From the NCBI GenBank assembly GCA_049322695.1, contig JBMORW010000016.1, positions 244,000 to 307,999 of the forward strand: DNA of 64,000 nucleotides, in the 5' to 3' direction. Numbering within the stretch: the stretch's first letter is position 1; each line of letters starts with the position of its first letter. This DNA is from CALGKJ01 sp049322695. Its GTDB lineage: Bacteria > Bacillota > Clostridia > Lutisporales > Lutisporaceae. The notes under the pieces were generated by a model. That model saw nothing but the letters and a program-made list of their open reading frames with translations. It was not told the origin of the DNA and did not search any database. Below, in pieces: positions 1-8,897 of the stretch. A program made the translations under genes and the position numbers.

Positions 1-751
1 CGGCGTATTTCAGCAGGTAGTGCATAACAGGCTCACCGGTTAATTTTTTGAAACGGGTTTGAAGACTGGTATGGTTTGTATTAAACCTTTTACACAGAGT
101 CTCAATAGTGATTTTTTCATGGTAGTTAGTATTTAAATATAGAATAACAGCATCAACGATTTCATCTCTACCCTTGAGTATATGCAATAAGCCTGGTTCA
201 TAATTCGTATACAGCTGAACTACTTTAAAAAGCAGCTCGATGAAATATGATCTCGCCATACAAGACCAGTATCTGTGGTCTTGTTCAGAGATTTCACCAG
301 CAAATGCATTGCAAAGCTGAGTAAGGAGCAGCAAATTACTGTCTGTCAGCTGCATAATGCCTTTATAAGTCTCGTGCCTTTCGAGGAAAGCATTAAAAAG
401 ATGAACGTCTTGACGTGTAGTAACTGAAGCCTCAAATGAGGGTTTTCGGATTATGCTATAATTAAGCTGATGGTTGATATAATGCGGATGAAAATGGATA
501 ACAGACACATTGGCTTGAAGATTCTCCTCAACAGTCACTATTTCGGTTTCATTAAGGCAAAGCAGGGATGGAGCTATCACAACACAGCGTTTGTCATTGA
601 TACTCAAAATGGCATTTCCTTTTATCAGTATTATTAGTTTTAGGCATCCGTTTATAAAATGCAGGTCAGCAGCATCCTTTTCAAGCTCAGCTGATACAGC
701 TATTGAATCTGCTCTATGGAATTGTCTGACGACTGTCATAGGCTCGTTCAT
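1..751 (-). CDS. AraC-family transcriptional regulator (partial, runs off the window)
   Basis: An open frame runs on the minus strand from ATG at 751 to the window edge (250 codons seen) with a GGAGG site 5 bases before the ATG. The first ~180 residues form a cupin-like sensor region of the AraC type. From about residue 195 the first DNA-binding helix-turn-helix is visible, with the typical 'RFKKLTGEPVMHYLL' segment, and the second helix-turn-helix lies beyond base 1. The ligand cannot be told. It follows the cupin gene on the same strand but a hairpin terminator separates them, so it is probably transcribed separately. Family assignment is firm; target unknown. Confidence 0.85.
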   Translation of the reverse strand, partial: MNEPMTVVRQFHRADSIAVSAELEKDAADLHFINGCLKLIILIKGNAILSINDKRCVVIAPSLLCLNETEIVTVEENLQANVSVIHFHPHYINHQLNYSIIRKPSFEASVTTRQDVHLFNAFLERHETYKGIMQLTDSNLLLLTQLCNAFAGEISEQDHRYWSCMARSYFIELLFKVVQLYTNYEPGLLHILKGRDEIVDAVILYLNTNYHEKITIETLCKRFNTNHTSLQTRFKKLTGEPVMHYLLKYA

Positions 752-810
752 TGTGATTCCTCCATTTAGTGTTTTTTTCATTATAATGCTTTTATCAAGG
801 CATATAAAGG

Positions 811-852
811 ATAAAAATTAGCAGAAGCAAAAGGGGCAGCTCTTTTGCTTCT
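811..852 (-). terminator. Intrinsic terminator of the cupin gene
   Basis: AGAAGCAAAAG pairs with its complement across a short loop (823-852). On the minus strand it is followed by TAATTTTTAT. It lies 12 bases after the cupin stop. Confidence 0.7.
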
Positions 853-863
853 AAATGAACATA

Positions 864-1427
864 TCAGCGATTATGTTTTTCTTCTGCAGCTTCTGCCTCT
901 GCTTTAGTTTCATGGACAGTAGCGAAGGGATGCTGAGGCGGAGCATAGATAGAGTACAGCTTTAGGGGTTTTCTTCCTGTATTAATCAAATTATGCCATT
1001 TACCTGCAGGTATTATGATTGCAAAGTCATCATATACCTTTTCCTGAAAATGCAACCTGTCTTTTTTGTCACCCATCTTAACAAGTCCTTGACCCTCTTC
1101 GATGCGTATGAATTGGTCTAAATGCGGATGTACTTCCAAGCCTATATCTTCTCCTACATTGATACTCATTAAAGTAAGCTGCAAATGCCTTCCTGTCCAT
1201 AGGGCAGTTCTGAAGGTATCGTTGTGTTTGGCAGCCTTTTCTATATCAATTACAAATGGCTGAGGTCCATAATCCTTTAGCTTTATCGCAGCTTCATATT
1301 CCATGTTTTCTGTATAAGGATAATAATGATGTTCAAAATGGCTTGCACAATAAGGGCAAGGATGCATTTTGCAGGTATTATACGTTGATGCATAATTATA
1401 AAAAGGACACGGATAGATTTTGTTCAC
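864..1427 (-). CDS. Cupin-domain protein with Cys-rich N-terminus
   Basis: About 187 residues. I place the start at GTG 1427 because GAAGGAG sits 9 bases upstream; the longer TTG start overlaps that ribosome site. The N-terminal ~45 residues contain a Cys/His cluster (PCPFYNYA, HPCPYCASH) that could bind metal or be a short zinc-ribbon-like segment. The C-terminal ~110 residues are a single cupin barrel with the metal-ligand pattern HPHLDQ, a later Glu, and GKWHN. Such proteins resemble mannose-6-phosphate-isomerase-like cupins, but the substrate is not predictable. It ends in an Ala/Glu-rich tail. Monocistronic. Confidence 0.8.
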   Translation of the reverse strand: MNKIYPCPFYNYASTYNTCKMHPCPYCASHFEHHYYPYTENMEYEAAIKLKDYGPQPFVIDIEKAAKHNDTFRTALWTGRHLQLTLMSINVGEDIGLEVHPHLDQFIRIEEGQGLVKMGDKKDRLHFQEKVYDDFAIIIPAGKWHNLINTGRKPLKLYSIYAPPQHPFATVHETKAEAEAAEEKHNR

Positions 1428-1854
1428 TTTATTCAACTCCTTCAAAGGCTTATAAAATCATATTATGCCGGAAGCTTAAAATAGGTGAGCCTTATAATAA
1501 TTAGTCAATCTTTATAGTGGGTGCTTAAAGAAAAAATATGAAATGCCTAATAGCAGATGCTTGAGAGATTCCTGTGGAAGGGCACTGTTCCCAAGCTCAT
1601 AGCAGGGATAGAGCAAATGAACTATGCCGCAAAAAGTGGTTTAGCGGAGAACTGTATGCAGCTGCGGAGTTGTGGCTGAACATGTGCGAATGGAATAATA
1701 CATTATCTTATTGTCTCTAAAAGCTGGAACTTTATAGTGCTGTATTTCGTCGATAATATAGTATTGGAAAAAGCTTCCTATGTTCTGCATTATTGCTTAA
1801 TATTGTTTAAAAAAGTTAGAGACTAACTGAAACTTTGAAATAGGGGGAAGTAAA
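1428..1854. other. Intergenic region, no confident gene
   Basis: About 430 bases between two divergent genes. A frame without a good start is open from about 1565 to 1720 on the plus strand (Cys/Trp-rich, one TGA in front of it), which could be a gene remnant or chance. I compared it by eye with common riboswitch cores (M-box, ydaO, TPP, SAM, glycine, c-di-GMP) and saw no match. Promoters for both flanking genes should lie here. Confidence 0.4.
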
Positions 1855-2730
1855 TTGAAAAAAAGATTACTGTTATTGTTGATTATTTTTATCACTGTAA
1901 ATCTGAGTTCATGCACTATTGGAAGCTCGGGAGTAAGATTTACGAAAGACAGCTATCCCAGAGTTGACGGGTCAACCGCAACTATACCCTTATCAGAGGC
2001 AGCTGCTTCAAAGCTTCTGTCATTATCTCAGGATGAGGTGAAGAAATTTATAAAGCACAACAGGACACATCAGGCATATGTCAACCTTATTGACGGTAAG
2101 GCAGATATCATATTTGTTACTGAACCGTCTGCCGATGAGCTTGAGCTTGCTAAGAAGGCAGGAATAGAGCTTGAGGTAGTACCTGTTGTCAAGGAAGCCT
2201 TTGTTTTCTTAGTAAACAAAAACAACCCCGTTGATACTATCTCCTCTTCACAGATACAGGAAATATATACCGGAAAAATAATAAACTGGAAGGAACTGGG
2301 CGGAAAGGACATGCCAATAATTGCATATCAAAGACCGGATAATTCAGGCAGCCAAACCAACATGCTGAGCAAAGTGATGAAGGGTATGCCAATAATGGAA
2401 GCGCCAAAAGCACTTAAACCTGCCGAAATGGGAGGTTTGATAGAAGCTATTGCTTCATATGATAATTCGGAAAATGCCATAGGGTATTCAGTATACTATT
2501 TTGCCAATTCTATGTATATACGTGAAACAATCAAATTCGTTAAGATAAACGGCGTAGAACCAAGCAACGAAACAATCAAAACCGATAAATATCCTTACAC
2601 AAGTGCTTATTATGCCGTATTGAAAAAGACAGAGCCAAGCGACTCAAATGCAAGAAAGCTGTTGGACTGGATATTGTCTGACAATGGACAGAAGATTGCT
2701 GAGGAAGCAGGCTATGTCCCATTAAGGTAA
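1855..2730 (+). CDS. PstS-like substrate-binding lipoprotein
   Basis: 291 residues starting at TTG 1855, 4 bases after a GGGGGAAG ribosome site. Signal peptide with lipobox LSSC (Cys20) indicates a lipid-anchored protein on the outer face of the membrane. The mature part is a PBP-like fold of the PstS family: DGSTATIPL near residue 38, 'EIYTGKIINWKELGG' in the middle, and a C-terminal 'LLDWILSDNGQKIAEEAGYVPLR', all typical of phosphate-binding proteins. No pstC/A/B follows. Instead another lipoprotein starts 10 bases later, so the pair may act in sensing or wall metabolism rather than transport. Ligand is not established. Confidence 0.85.
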   Translation: MKKRLLLLLIIFITVNLSSCTIGSSGVRFTKDSYPRVDGSTATIPLSEAAASKLLSLSQDEVKKFIKHNRTHQAYVNLIDGKADIIFVTEPSADELELAKKAGIELEVVPVVKEAFVFLVNKNNPVDTISSSQIQEIYTGKIINWKELGGKDMPIIAYQRPDNSGSQTNMLSKVMKGMPIMEAPKALKPAEMGGLIEAIASYDNSENAIGYSVYYFANSMYIRETIKFVKINGVEPSNETIKTDKYPYTSAYYAVLKKTEPSDSNARKLLDWILSDNGQKIAEEAGYVPLR

Positions 2731-2739
2731 GGTGAGACT

Positions 2740-4212
2740 ATGAGAAGGCTGATAATACTGTTGCTGATTGCAGCCATGCTTGTAAATTTATCCGGCTGTG
2801 AAAAGAAGAGCTCTGATACTGCTGATACAAAGGCAAAGGCAGAAAATATCATAATAAAGCCCACTATACCTTATAGTGAAAGATTATTCATATACAACAA
2901 CGGTCTGGAAATAGAATACAAGCAACTGGATACAGAAGATGAAAGTTTCGTTAGAAGCCATACCTATTATCCTGTAATATCCGGTTTAAAGAACAAGACT
3001 GTGCAGAATAAGCTTAATACGGAGATACCTGCCGTACTTAAAGAAATGCTGACAGAGCTTCAGGTGAAGTACCCGGAGGGGCAGGAACCAATTAAAAAAT
3101 ACGAGCATAAAAGTACCTATGCACATATTTCCTATAATCATAACAATGTTTTGTTCATTATTTATAATGCCAATATTAATGCTGTTTTTGATAAAGGAAA
3201 TCATACTCCCATATATAGCTGCAAGGGCATTGGTTATGATCTGAACACAGGGTATAAAATAGAGCTTTCAGACCTGTTCAAACCGGGAATTGACTACAAA
3301 AGCAAAATAAACGCCTATATAAGTCAGTATATAATAGAAAACAATTTTGACGATTACTCAAGTGAGATGATGACAAAGCCATTTCAGGGAATAAGAGAGA
3401 ACCAGAGCTTTTCTTTGGCTTTTGAAGGATTAATGATAATATTGGATGAGAAAAATGATGAGTTTGCATACAATGGCTATACGAATACTATAATGATTCC
3501 TTTGGAACACTTCGGCGACGATTTATATATATTCGACAGGTATTATGATGAAGGAACCAATATATATGAAAAGAGCAAACTTACTAAAAAGCTGTTTCCC
3601 AACAAGATAAAATTTATTCCCAAAGATAATACTGAACAGGGTAGTGAAAAGTGGCATGTCAGTATTATGAAAGGAGATTTTATCAATATTCCTGATAAAT
3701 CAGTGGAAGAAAAAATAGCCGGAATGCTAGAGACCACATTTGATACAGAAGAGTTCATAAAGGAAGCAGAAGAATTTGTTTCAAAAAATAAAGATGTCGG
3801 TTACTATGGAGGCTTTATTCATAACATAGAAGTGCCCATCAATGCAGGAGGGTATCTCAGTGTTTTTTCCTTGGATGAAATATATCGCCGGGACAGCCAT
3901 AAACAACATATTAAGGTTTTTAACTATGATTTTAATCGCAGTAGAGAAATGAAGTTTAGGGATTTATTTATAAATGACATAAACTTGGAAGCAATAATTA
4001 AAACACATATAATGGAAATGAATCTCCCTGTATCAAATGAAACGATTGATGAAGAAATAAAGAAGATAATAGACTCTAATGAATTTTACTTCAGTGAATA
4101 TGATGTGCGCTTTCATTTCAGCCCTGAAGGAGTAAAACTGGATCCATACCAGGAATGGATTTGGATGAACTTTGATAAATTTGGATTGGAAAATATCAGC
4201 ATTTTTAATTAA
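2740..4212 (+). CDS. DUF3298/RsiV-like lipoprotein of unknown role
   Basis: 490 residues, ATG preceded by AAGGTGAG. Signal peptide with lipobox LSGC (Cys20). Two related halves appear: residues ~40-250 ('YYPVISGLKNKTVQNKLNTEI', 'GYDLNTGYKIELSDLFKPG') and residues ~300-490 (second 'REMKFRDLFINDINLEAII' and 'FYFSEYDVRFHFSPEGVKLDPY'). These features match the DUF4163/DUF3298 architecture found in RsiV-type extracellular proteins. It is cotranscribed with the PstS-like lipoprotein (9-base gap). No enzyme motif seen. Function unknown; surface location likely. Confidence 0.75.
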   Translation: MRRLIILLLIAAMLVNLSGCEKKSSDTADTKAKAENIIIKPTIPYSERLFIYNNGLEIEYKQLDTEDESFVRSHTYYPVISGLKNKTVQNKLNTEIPAVLKEMLTELQVKYPEGQEPIKKYEHKSTYAHISYNHNNVLFIIYNANINAVFDKGNHTPIYSCKGIGYDLNTGYKIELSDLFKPGIDYKSKINAYISQYIIENNFDDYSSEMMTKPFQGIRENQSFSLAFEGLMIILDEKNDEFAYNGYTNTIMIPLEHFGDDLYIFDRYYDEGTNIYEKSKLTKKLFPNKIKFIPKDNTEQGSEKWHVSIMKGDFINIPDKSVEEKIAGMLETTFDTEEFIKEAEEFVSKNKDVGYYGGFIHNIEVPINAGGYLSVFSLDEIYRRDSHKQHIKVFNYDFNRSREMKFRDLFINDINLEAIIKTHIMEMNLPVSNETIDEEIKKIIDSNEFYFSEYDVRFHFSPEGVKLDPYQEWIWMNFDKFGLENISIFN

Positions 4213-4258
4213 GTTTTATCCTGTGTTTAAACAGCGAGTTAATCAATGCAGAGTATAT

Positions 4259-4300
4259 GCCGGCCATGGTAGATTTGCCCTGGCCGGCTACATTATTTTA
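4259..4300 (+). terminator. Hairpin after the lipoprotein pair
   Basis: GCCGGCCA at 4259-4266 pairs with TGGCCGGC at 4281-4288, followed by TACATTATTTTAT. The T-tract is interrupted, so termination strength is uncertain. Confidence 0.6.
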
Positions 4301-4435
4301 TCTATGCTTCTTCTGAATAAGGGTATAATATATTGGCTGTTACAGACACTAAAAAAGCTAAGAGATTGCTTATAATGCATAGATTTTTTACCTGTAATGA
4401 GTTAAAAAACAATAATAATAAAAAGAGGCGATATT

Positions 4436-5911
4436 ATGGCAAAACAAGAAATAATAGTTAAGACCGGATGGAATTTAGATAACAGCTATGCTCAACTGCC
4501 TGAAGTATTTTACTCAAGGGTTAATCCTACTCCCGTTCGTTTACCGAAGCTAGTAGTTCTTAACGCTTCATTAGCAGCATCATTGGGATTGAATGCTGAA
4601 GAGCTTCAGAATGACAGCGGCATAACACAGCTTGCAGGCAACAGTATTCCGGAAGGTTCAGTTCCTATTGCCCAGGCATATGCAGGTCATCAGTTCGGAC
4701 ATTTTACAATGCTTGGTGATGGAAGAGCTCTGCTGCTTGGTGAGCAGATTACTCCGGAAGGTGAAAGGTACGATATTCAGCTGAAGGGCTCAGGTAGAAC
4801 ACCTTACTCCCGTGGGGGAGATGGAAGGGCTGCACTGGGACCCATGCTCAGGGAATATATCATCAGTGAAGCAATGTATTTTCTCGGTATTCCTACTACC
4901 CGCAGCCTTTCCGTAGTAACAACAGGCGAATCGGTATACCGTGAAACTGAACTGCCTGGTGCCATACTGACACGCATAGCTGCCAGTCATATACGTGTGG
5001 GAACCTTTCAGTATGCATCGCAGTGGGGTACACTTGATGAACTGAAGGTGCTGGCTGACTATACACTAAGAAGACATTTTCCTTATATTGATGCTGATGA
5101 GAACAGATATCTGCAGTTACTGCAGGAAGTCAGCAAGCGTCAGGCTGCTTTGATTGCAAAATGGCAGCTGGTTGGTTTTATACATGGAGTAATGAATACG
5201 GACAACATGACCATCAGCGGCGAAACCATTGATTATGGTCCTTGTGCTTTCATGGATAAATATGATCCTGCGACAGTATTCAGTTCTATTGATACACGTG
5301 GACGCTATGCATATGGCAACCAGCCGCAAATTGCAGCCTGGAATCTCGCAAGGCTGGCTGAAGCACTGCTGCCTTTGCTGCATCAAGAGGAGGAAAAAGC
5401 TGTCATGCTGGCACAGGATGTTATTACAGATTTCTCAGAGCTGTTTCACAGGAACTGGCTTGTAGGAATGAGGGCAAAGCTTGGAATAATTGATGAGGAT
5501 AACGAGGATGAAGCACTTATAAACAGTCTCCTAGACATAATGCATAAGCATGGAGCAGACTACACAAACACATTTTTAGCACTAACCTTTGACAGACCTG
5601 AGGATAGTCCTGTGTATGGTAAAGAGGACTTTGATAAGTGGCATAAAAGCTGGCAGGCAAGACTGATTAGGCAACAGCACTCTAGAGATGTATCACTGGA
5701 GCTTATGAAGAAGTCCAATCCGGCAGTAATCCCGCGTAATCACAGGGTGGAAGAGGCATTGGAAGCTGCAGTGGAGCATGGAGACTATAGTGTGATGAGG
5801 AGACTGCTAAATGCTCTTACAAAGCCTTATGAATATACACCCGAGCAGGCTGTATATAAAAAGCCGCCAGAGCCCACAGCCTGTCCCTATCGAACCTTTT
5901 GCGGCACCTGA
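4436..5911 (+). CDS. selO: SelO/YdiU family protein AMPylase (pseudokinase fold)
   Basis: 491 residues, the full family length. SelO proteins transfer AMP from ATP to Ser/Thr/Tyr of target proteins using a flipped ATP orientation. Visible family signatures: GWNLDNSYAQLP near the N-terminus, QFGHFTMLGDGRA (~85-98), QLKGSGRTPYSRGGDGRA (~114-131, with the ATP-contacting Lys), REYIISEAM (Glu), and HGVMNTDNMTISGETIDYGP (~250-270, with catalytic/metal Asp and Asn). The C-terminus ends CPYRTFCGT: the conserved Cys near the end corresponds to the Sec/Cys redox tail of the family. AGAGGCGAT precedes the ATG. It stands alone between terminators. Confidence 0.95.
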   Translation: MAKQEIIVKTGWNLDNSYAQLPEVFYSRVNPTPVRLPKLVVLNASLAASLGLNAEELQNDSGITQLAGNSIPEGSVPIAQAYAGHQFGHFTMLGDGRALLLGEQITPEGERYDIQLKGSGRTPYSRGGDGRAALGPMLREYIISEAMYFLGIPTTRSLSVVTTGESVYRETELPGAILTRIAASHIRVGTFQYASQWGTLDELKVLADYTLRRHFPYIDADENRYLQLLQEVSKRQAALIAKWQLVGFIHGVMNTDNMTISGETIDYGPCAFMDKYDPATVFSSIDTRGRYAYGNQPQIAAWNLARLAEALLPLLHQEEEKAVMLAQDVITDFSELFHRNWLVGMRAKLGIIDEDNEDEALINSLLDIMHKHGADYTNTFLALTFDRPEDSPVYGKEDFDKWHKSWQARLIRQQHSRDVSLELMKKSNPAVIPRNHRVEEALEAAVEHGDYSVMRRLLNALTKPYEYTPEQAVYKKPPEPTACPYRTFCGT

Positions 5912-5979
5912 TAGGATACTGTGTTAAGAGGATATTCGGATAAGAGACTTATATATATGAATATTCAACAGCACAAATT

Positions 5980-6010
5980 AATCCCCCGGAACTTATCCGG
6001 GGGATTTTTT
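5980..6010 (+). terminator. Intrinsic terminator after selO
   Basis: AATCCCCCGGA pairs perfectly with TCCGGGGGATT across a 5-base loop, then TTTT. It lies between converging genes. Confidence 0.9.
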
Positions 6011-6028
6011 AGCTGCTGCGACTTCATT

Positions 6029-6652
6029 TTATAGTCTGTTCTTGTAATAGAATACTGCAAGCTGTGTCCTATCTCTAAGGTTCAGCTTTTCAAGTATGGT
6101 AGTAAGCGTGTTTCTTACTGTGCCTTCGCTTAAGTAAAGCTTTGCTGATATCTCTTTATTGCTGAGTCCCTCTGCAACTGCCGTTATTATTTCCAGTTCT
6201 TTTTCAGTAATGCCATAGGCTGAAAAATCAATTTTGCCTTCGCTTCCTATCAAGGAAGGTATCTTTGATACAATATCATCTGCAAATACGCTTTGTCCTA
6301 TATGTACAGCTCTAATTGAAGGAACGATGGATTCAAAATTCTGCTTTATAATATAGCCCTTGGCGCCGGCTCTTATTGCTTTTATAATATACTCATCATC
6401 TGAAAAAGTAGTCAAAAACAGTATTCTGGCATTTTTGTCCGCCTTCAGTATTATTTCTGCAGCTTCAATTCCTGTCATAATACTCATTCTAATATCCATC
6501 AAAAGAACATCCGGCTTCAAACTGTTATACAGCTCAACTGCTTCTTTTCCGTTATGTCCCATACCTACTACGGTAATGCTTTCCTCAGCTTCAAGTATGG
6601 TCTTTAAGGAAACGCATACCAGCTTGTCATCATCAACAACTACTATTCTCAT
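6029..6652 (-). CDS. NarL/FixJ-type response regulator
   Basis: 207 residues. Receiver domain (1-120) with acidic pocket DDD at 7-9, phospho-acceptor Asp53 in DVLLMDIRMS, and the conserved Lys in GAKGYIIK. C-terminal LuxR helix-turn-helix (~143-205) with LTxxE-type start 'ITEKELEIITAVAEGLSNKEIS' and 'SEGTVRNTL'. Its start overlaps the histidine-kinase stop by 4 bases (ATGA), so the pair is translationally coupled. It lies opposite an ABC-2 transporter operon that is its most likely target, as in other DesKR/YvfTU-like exporter modules (inference from context). Confidence 0.95.
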   Translation of the reverse strand: MRIVVVDDDKLVCVSLKTILEAEESITVVGMGHNGKEAVELYNSLKPDVLLMDIRMSIMTGIEAAEIILKADKNARILFLTTFSDDEYIIKAIRAGAKGYIIKQNFESIVPSIRAVHIGQSVFADDIVSKIPSLIGSEGKIDFSAYGITEKELEIITAVAEGLSNKEISAKLYLSEGTVRNTLTTILEKLNLRDRTQLAVFYYKNRL

Positions 6653-7749
6653 AGCGAATCTGTTCCTTTCAAATATTGCTTTGGTACAGAAATGAAAAGC
6701 CTAAAGCCCTTGTCAGTACTGATATTGATATTACCTCCAACTGCTGCAACTCTATGGGAGATGTTTTTCAAGCCTATGCCTTTTTCACTGATAAAATCCA
6801 CTTGTGTGCCATTATCCTGGATGACCAGCTGATAAATTGCAGGATGTTCCCGTACCAGTACTATGACACAGGTAGCGTTAGAGTGCTTAATAATATTTGA
6901 TAATGCTTCTTTAGTGATAGTTATAAAGCAGTATTTTATTTCCCTTTTCGGACTTGTTTCTACTTCATATTCGAACTTTGCCGGGCAAAAACTAAAGCCG
7001 TCAATCAGCTTCTGTATTTCAGTTCTAAGGTTTATGGATTCGTCATGAAGATCATGTACGCTGCTGCGTATGCTGTCCATAGCCTCTGACAGTGTTTTTT
7101 TCAACATAAGTAGATTCTTGTTTGCTTGCTCATCCTTATAAACAGCAAGCAGAGCACCTATCTGAAGTATTGAGCGTGAGAGCAAATGTCCCACATTATC
7201 ATGAATGTCTCTTGCTATTCTGTTTCTTTCCTTAAGAGTGGCAAGGCTTATTTCATTATCCTGCTTATCTGAAAGCTCTTTATTCTGTTTTTCAAGCTTT
7301 ATATATATTTCCTTTGTACTGTCACGAAGCATGTGATAATCTTCTTTAATTCTCAAGTATGATTCAGTTCGATGCTTCATTATATAAGCTGCCAATATCA
7401 AAGCTAAAAGCAGCCAATTGTAAGCTATAGAGGGTTGCACTGCCTTTACATACAGTGGCAGGAATGAAAGCAGCCATATCCAGTTGATTCTACTAAGAAG
7501 GATTGCATCATAACACATAACTGGCAGAAAGAATAAAAGCGAAGGTATGAAAAAGCATGCGGCTATATAGGTAATAAATGCTGCTATTACGGCACGTTCA
7601 TCCTCGAGAAAGCTTAAGTATGCACTTATGATTATGACTGCAAGAACAGGTGCAATCATGTATGCTTGCTTTGCAGAGGGTATATACAGTATCAGCGAGA
7701 CAATAAAAATAATCGATTTATCAAGTAATTTTTCCATTTCTGCTATCAA
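6649..7749 (-). CDS. Membrane sensor histidine kinase (HisKA_3)
   Basis: 366 residues. About six hydrophobic segments fill residues 10-125 and form the sensor, with almost no extracellular loop, which suggests a membrane-borne signal such as lipid state or a membrane-active drug. A short coiled coil leads to the HisKA_3 dimerisation box 'ERNRIARDIHDNVGH', with phospho-accepting His183. The ATPase part carries 'ITKEALSNIIKHSNAT' (N-box), 'VIQDNG' (G1) and 'GIGLKNISHRV' (G2). Partner of the overlapping response regulator. Confidence 0.93.
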   Translation of the reverse strand: MIAEMEKLLDKSIIFIVSLILYIPSAKQAYMIAPVLAVIIISAYLSFLEDERAVIAAFITYIAACFFIPSLLFFLPVMCYDAILLSRINWIWLLSFLPLYVKAVQPSIAYNWLLLALILAAYIMKHRTESYLRIKEDYHMLRDSTKEIYIKLEKQNKELSDKQDNEISLATLKERNRIARDIHDNVGHLLSRSILQIGALLAVYKDEQANKNLLMLKKTLSEAMDSIRSSVHDLHDESINLRTEIQKLIDGFSFCPAKFEYEVETSPKREIKYCFITITKEALSNIIKHSNATCVIVLVREHPAIYQLVIQDNGTQVDFISEKGIGLKNISHRVAAVGGNINISTDKGFRLFISVPKQYLKGTDSL

Positions 7750-7945
7750 ACCCTCAATCCATTGAAATTGTTATCATACTTAAATTCTAGCATTTCATAT
7801 TATTGTCCTCAAGTCTATAATTACAATTGTCACTGCCTTATTGGAGCATAATCACTTACCGGATGGATTTCAGAGTATTATAATAAAACAAGAAAATAAA
7901 CCAGCTTATGTGAGAATACGTAAACTTGTAAAGGGAGGTTTCCAT

Positions 7946-8878
7946 ATGGTAATAAAAGTGAAAAACCTTGTAAAGAGATATGATGAATTAGTGGCTTTAG
8001 ATCATCTAAACCTGGAGGTATATGAAAGAGAAGTATTTGGTCTTCTGGGGCCTAACGGGTCCGGTAAGACTACTGCTATCAATTGCATTCTGTCCCTGCT
8101 TAAGTATGACAAAGGCACTATAGAAGTATACGGCAAACCTATGTCGCCGGATGCCTACGATATTAAACGAAATATAGGTATTATTATGCAGAATGTAGCT
8201 GTCTTCGATGAGCTTAATGTATATGAAAATATTAATTATTTCTGTGGAATGTATATTACGGATAAAAAGAAATGTCGAGAACTTGTGGATGAAGCTATTG
8301 AGTTTGTGGGGTTAAAGGATTTCAGGAAATTTTACCCCAAAAAACTTAGCGGCGGTTTGCTTCGTCGATTGAATATTGCTTGCGGTATAGCACATAAACC
8401 GAAGCTCATTATTTTGGATGAACCTACTGTGGCAGTCGACCCTCAGAGCAGAAACAATATACTTGAAGGAATACAGAAACTGAATAGGGAAGGGGCGACA
8501 ATAGTCTACACCTCTCATTACATGGAAGAGGTCGAGCAAATTTGTACCAGGATAGCCATTATGGATAAAGGCAAGATAATTGCCACAGGAACAAATGATG
8601 AGCTTAAAGGAATGATAAATACAGGTGAAAAGCTGACTATTGAAATATTTAGGCTTGACAATGATATACTGCAGGGAGTTAAGAGACTTCCAAACATAAT
8701 ATCAGCAGAATATAACGGCAGTCTGCTTGTTGTCAAATCAAACAAAGGTAAAAACAATCTGGTAGCCTTATTGGAGTATCTGAAATCAAAAAATGCAGTG
8801 CTTGGAAGAGTATATTCCGAGCCGCCTACCTTAAATGATGTGTTCTTGGAAATAACCGGCAAGGAACTCAGAGATTAG
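7946..8878 (+). CDS. ABC transporter ATP-binding subunit (ABC-2 exporter)
   Basis: 310 residues from ATG 7946, chosen for AGGGAGG 7 bases upstream; an in-frame ATG 35 codons earlier lacks a site and would add a non-family tail. Walker A GPNGSGKT at ~35-42, signature LSGGLLRRL, Walker B 'LIILDEPTVAVDP', then a ~90-residue C-terminal extension as in CcmA/DrrA-like exporters. Powers the two membrane proteins encoded directly downstream. The signature has Leu-Leu where MKR is usual, a mild variation. The substrate is unknown; drugs or lipids are typical. Confidence 0.93.
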   Translation: MVIKVKNLVKRYDELVALDHLNLEVYEREVFGLLGPNGSGKTTAINCILSLLKYDKGTIEVYGKPMSPDAYDIKRNIGIIMQNVAVFDELNVYENINYFCGMYITDKKKCRELVDEAIEFVGLKDFRKFYPKKLSGGLLRRLNIACGIAHKPKLIILDEPTVAVDPQSRNNILEGIQKLNREGATIVYTSHYMEEVEQICTRIAIMDKGKIIATGTNDELKGMINTGEKLTIEIFRLDNDILQGVKRLPNIISAEYNGSLLVVKSNKGKNNLVALLEYLKSKNAVLGRVYSEPPTLNDVFLEITGKELRD

Positions 8879-8897
8879 GAGTTTGAGGAGGGATATA

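Noticed and set aside
591..821. Plus-strand open frame of 76 codons
   Set aside because: It lies antisense to the partial AraC gene, which has a proper ribosome site and family match.
1446..1854. Possible riboswitch before the PstS-like gene
   Set aside because: Common aptamer cores were looked for by eye and none matched; only covariance-model search could decide.
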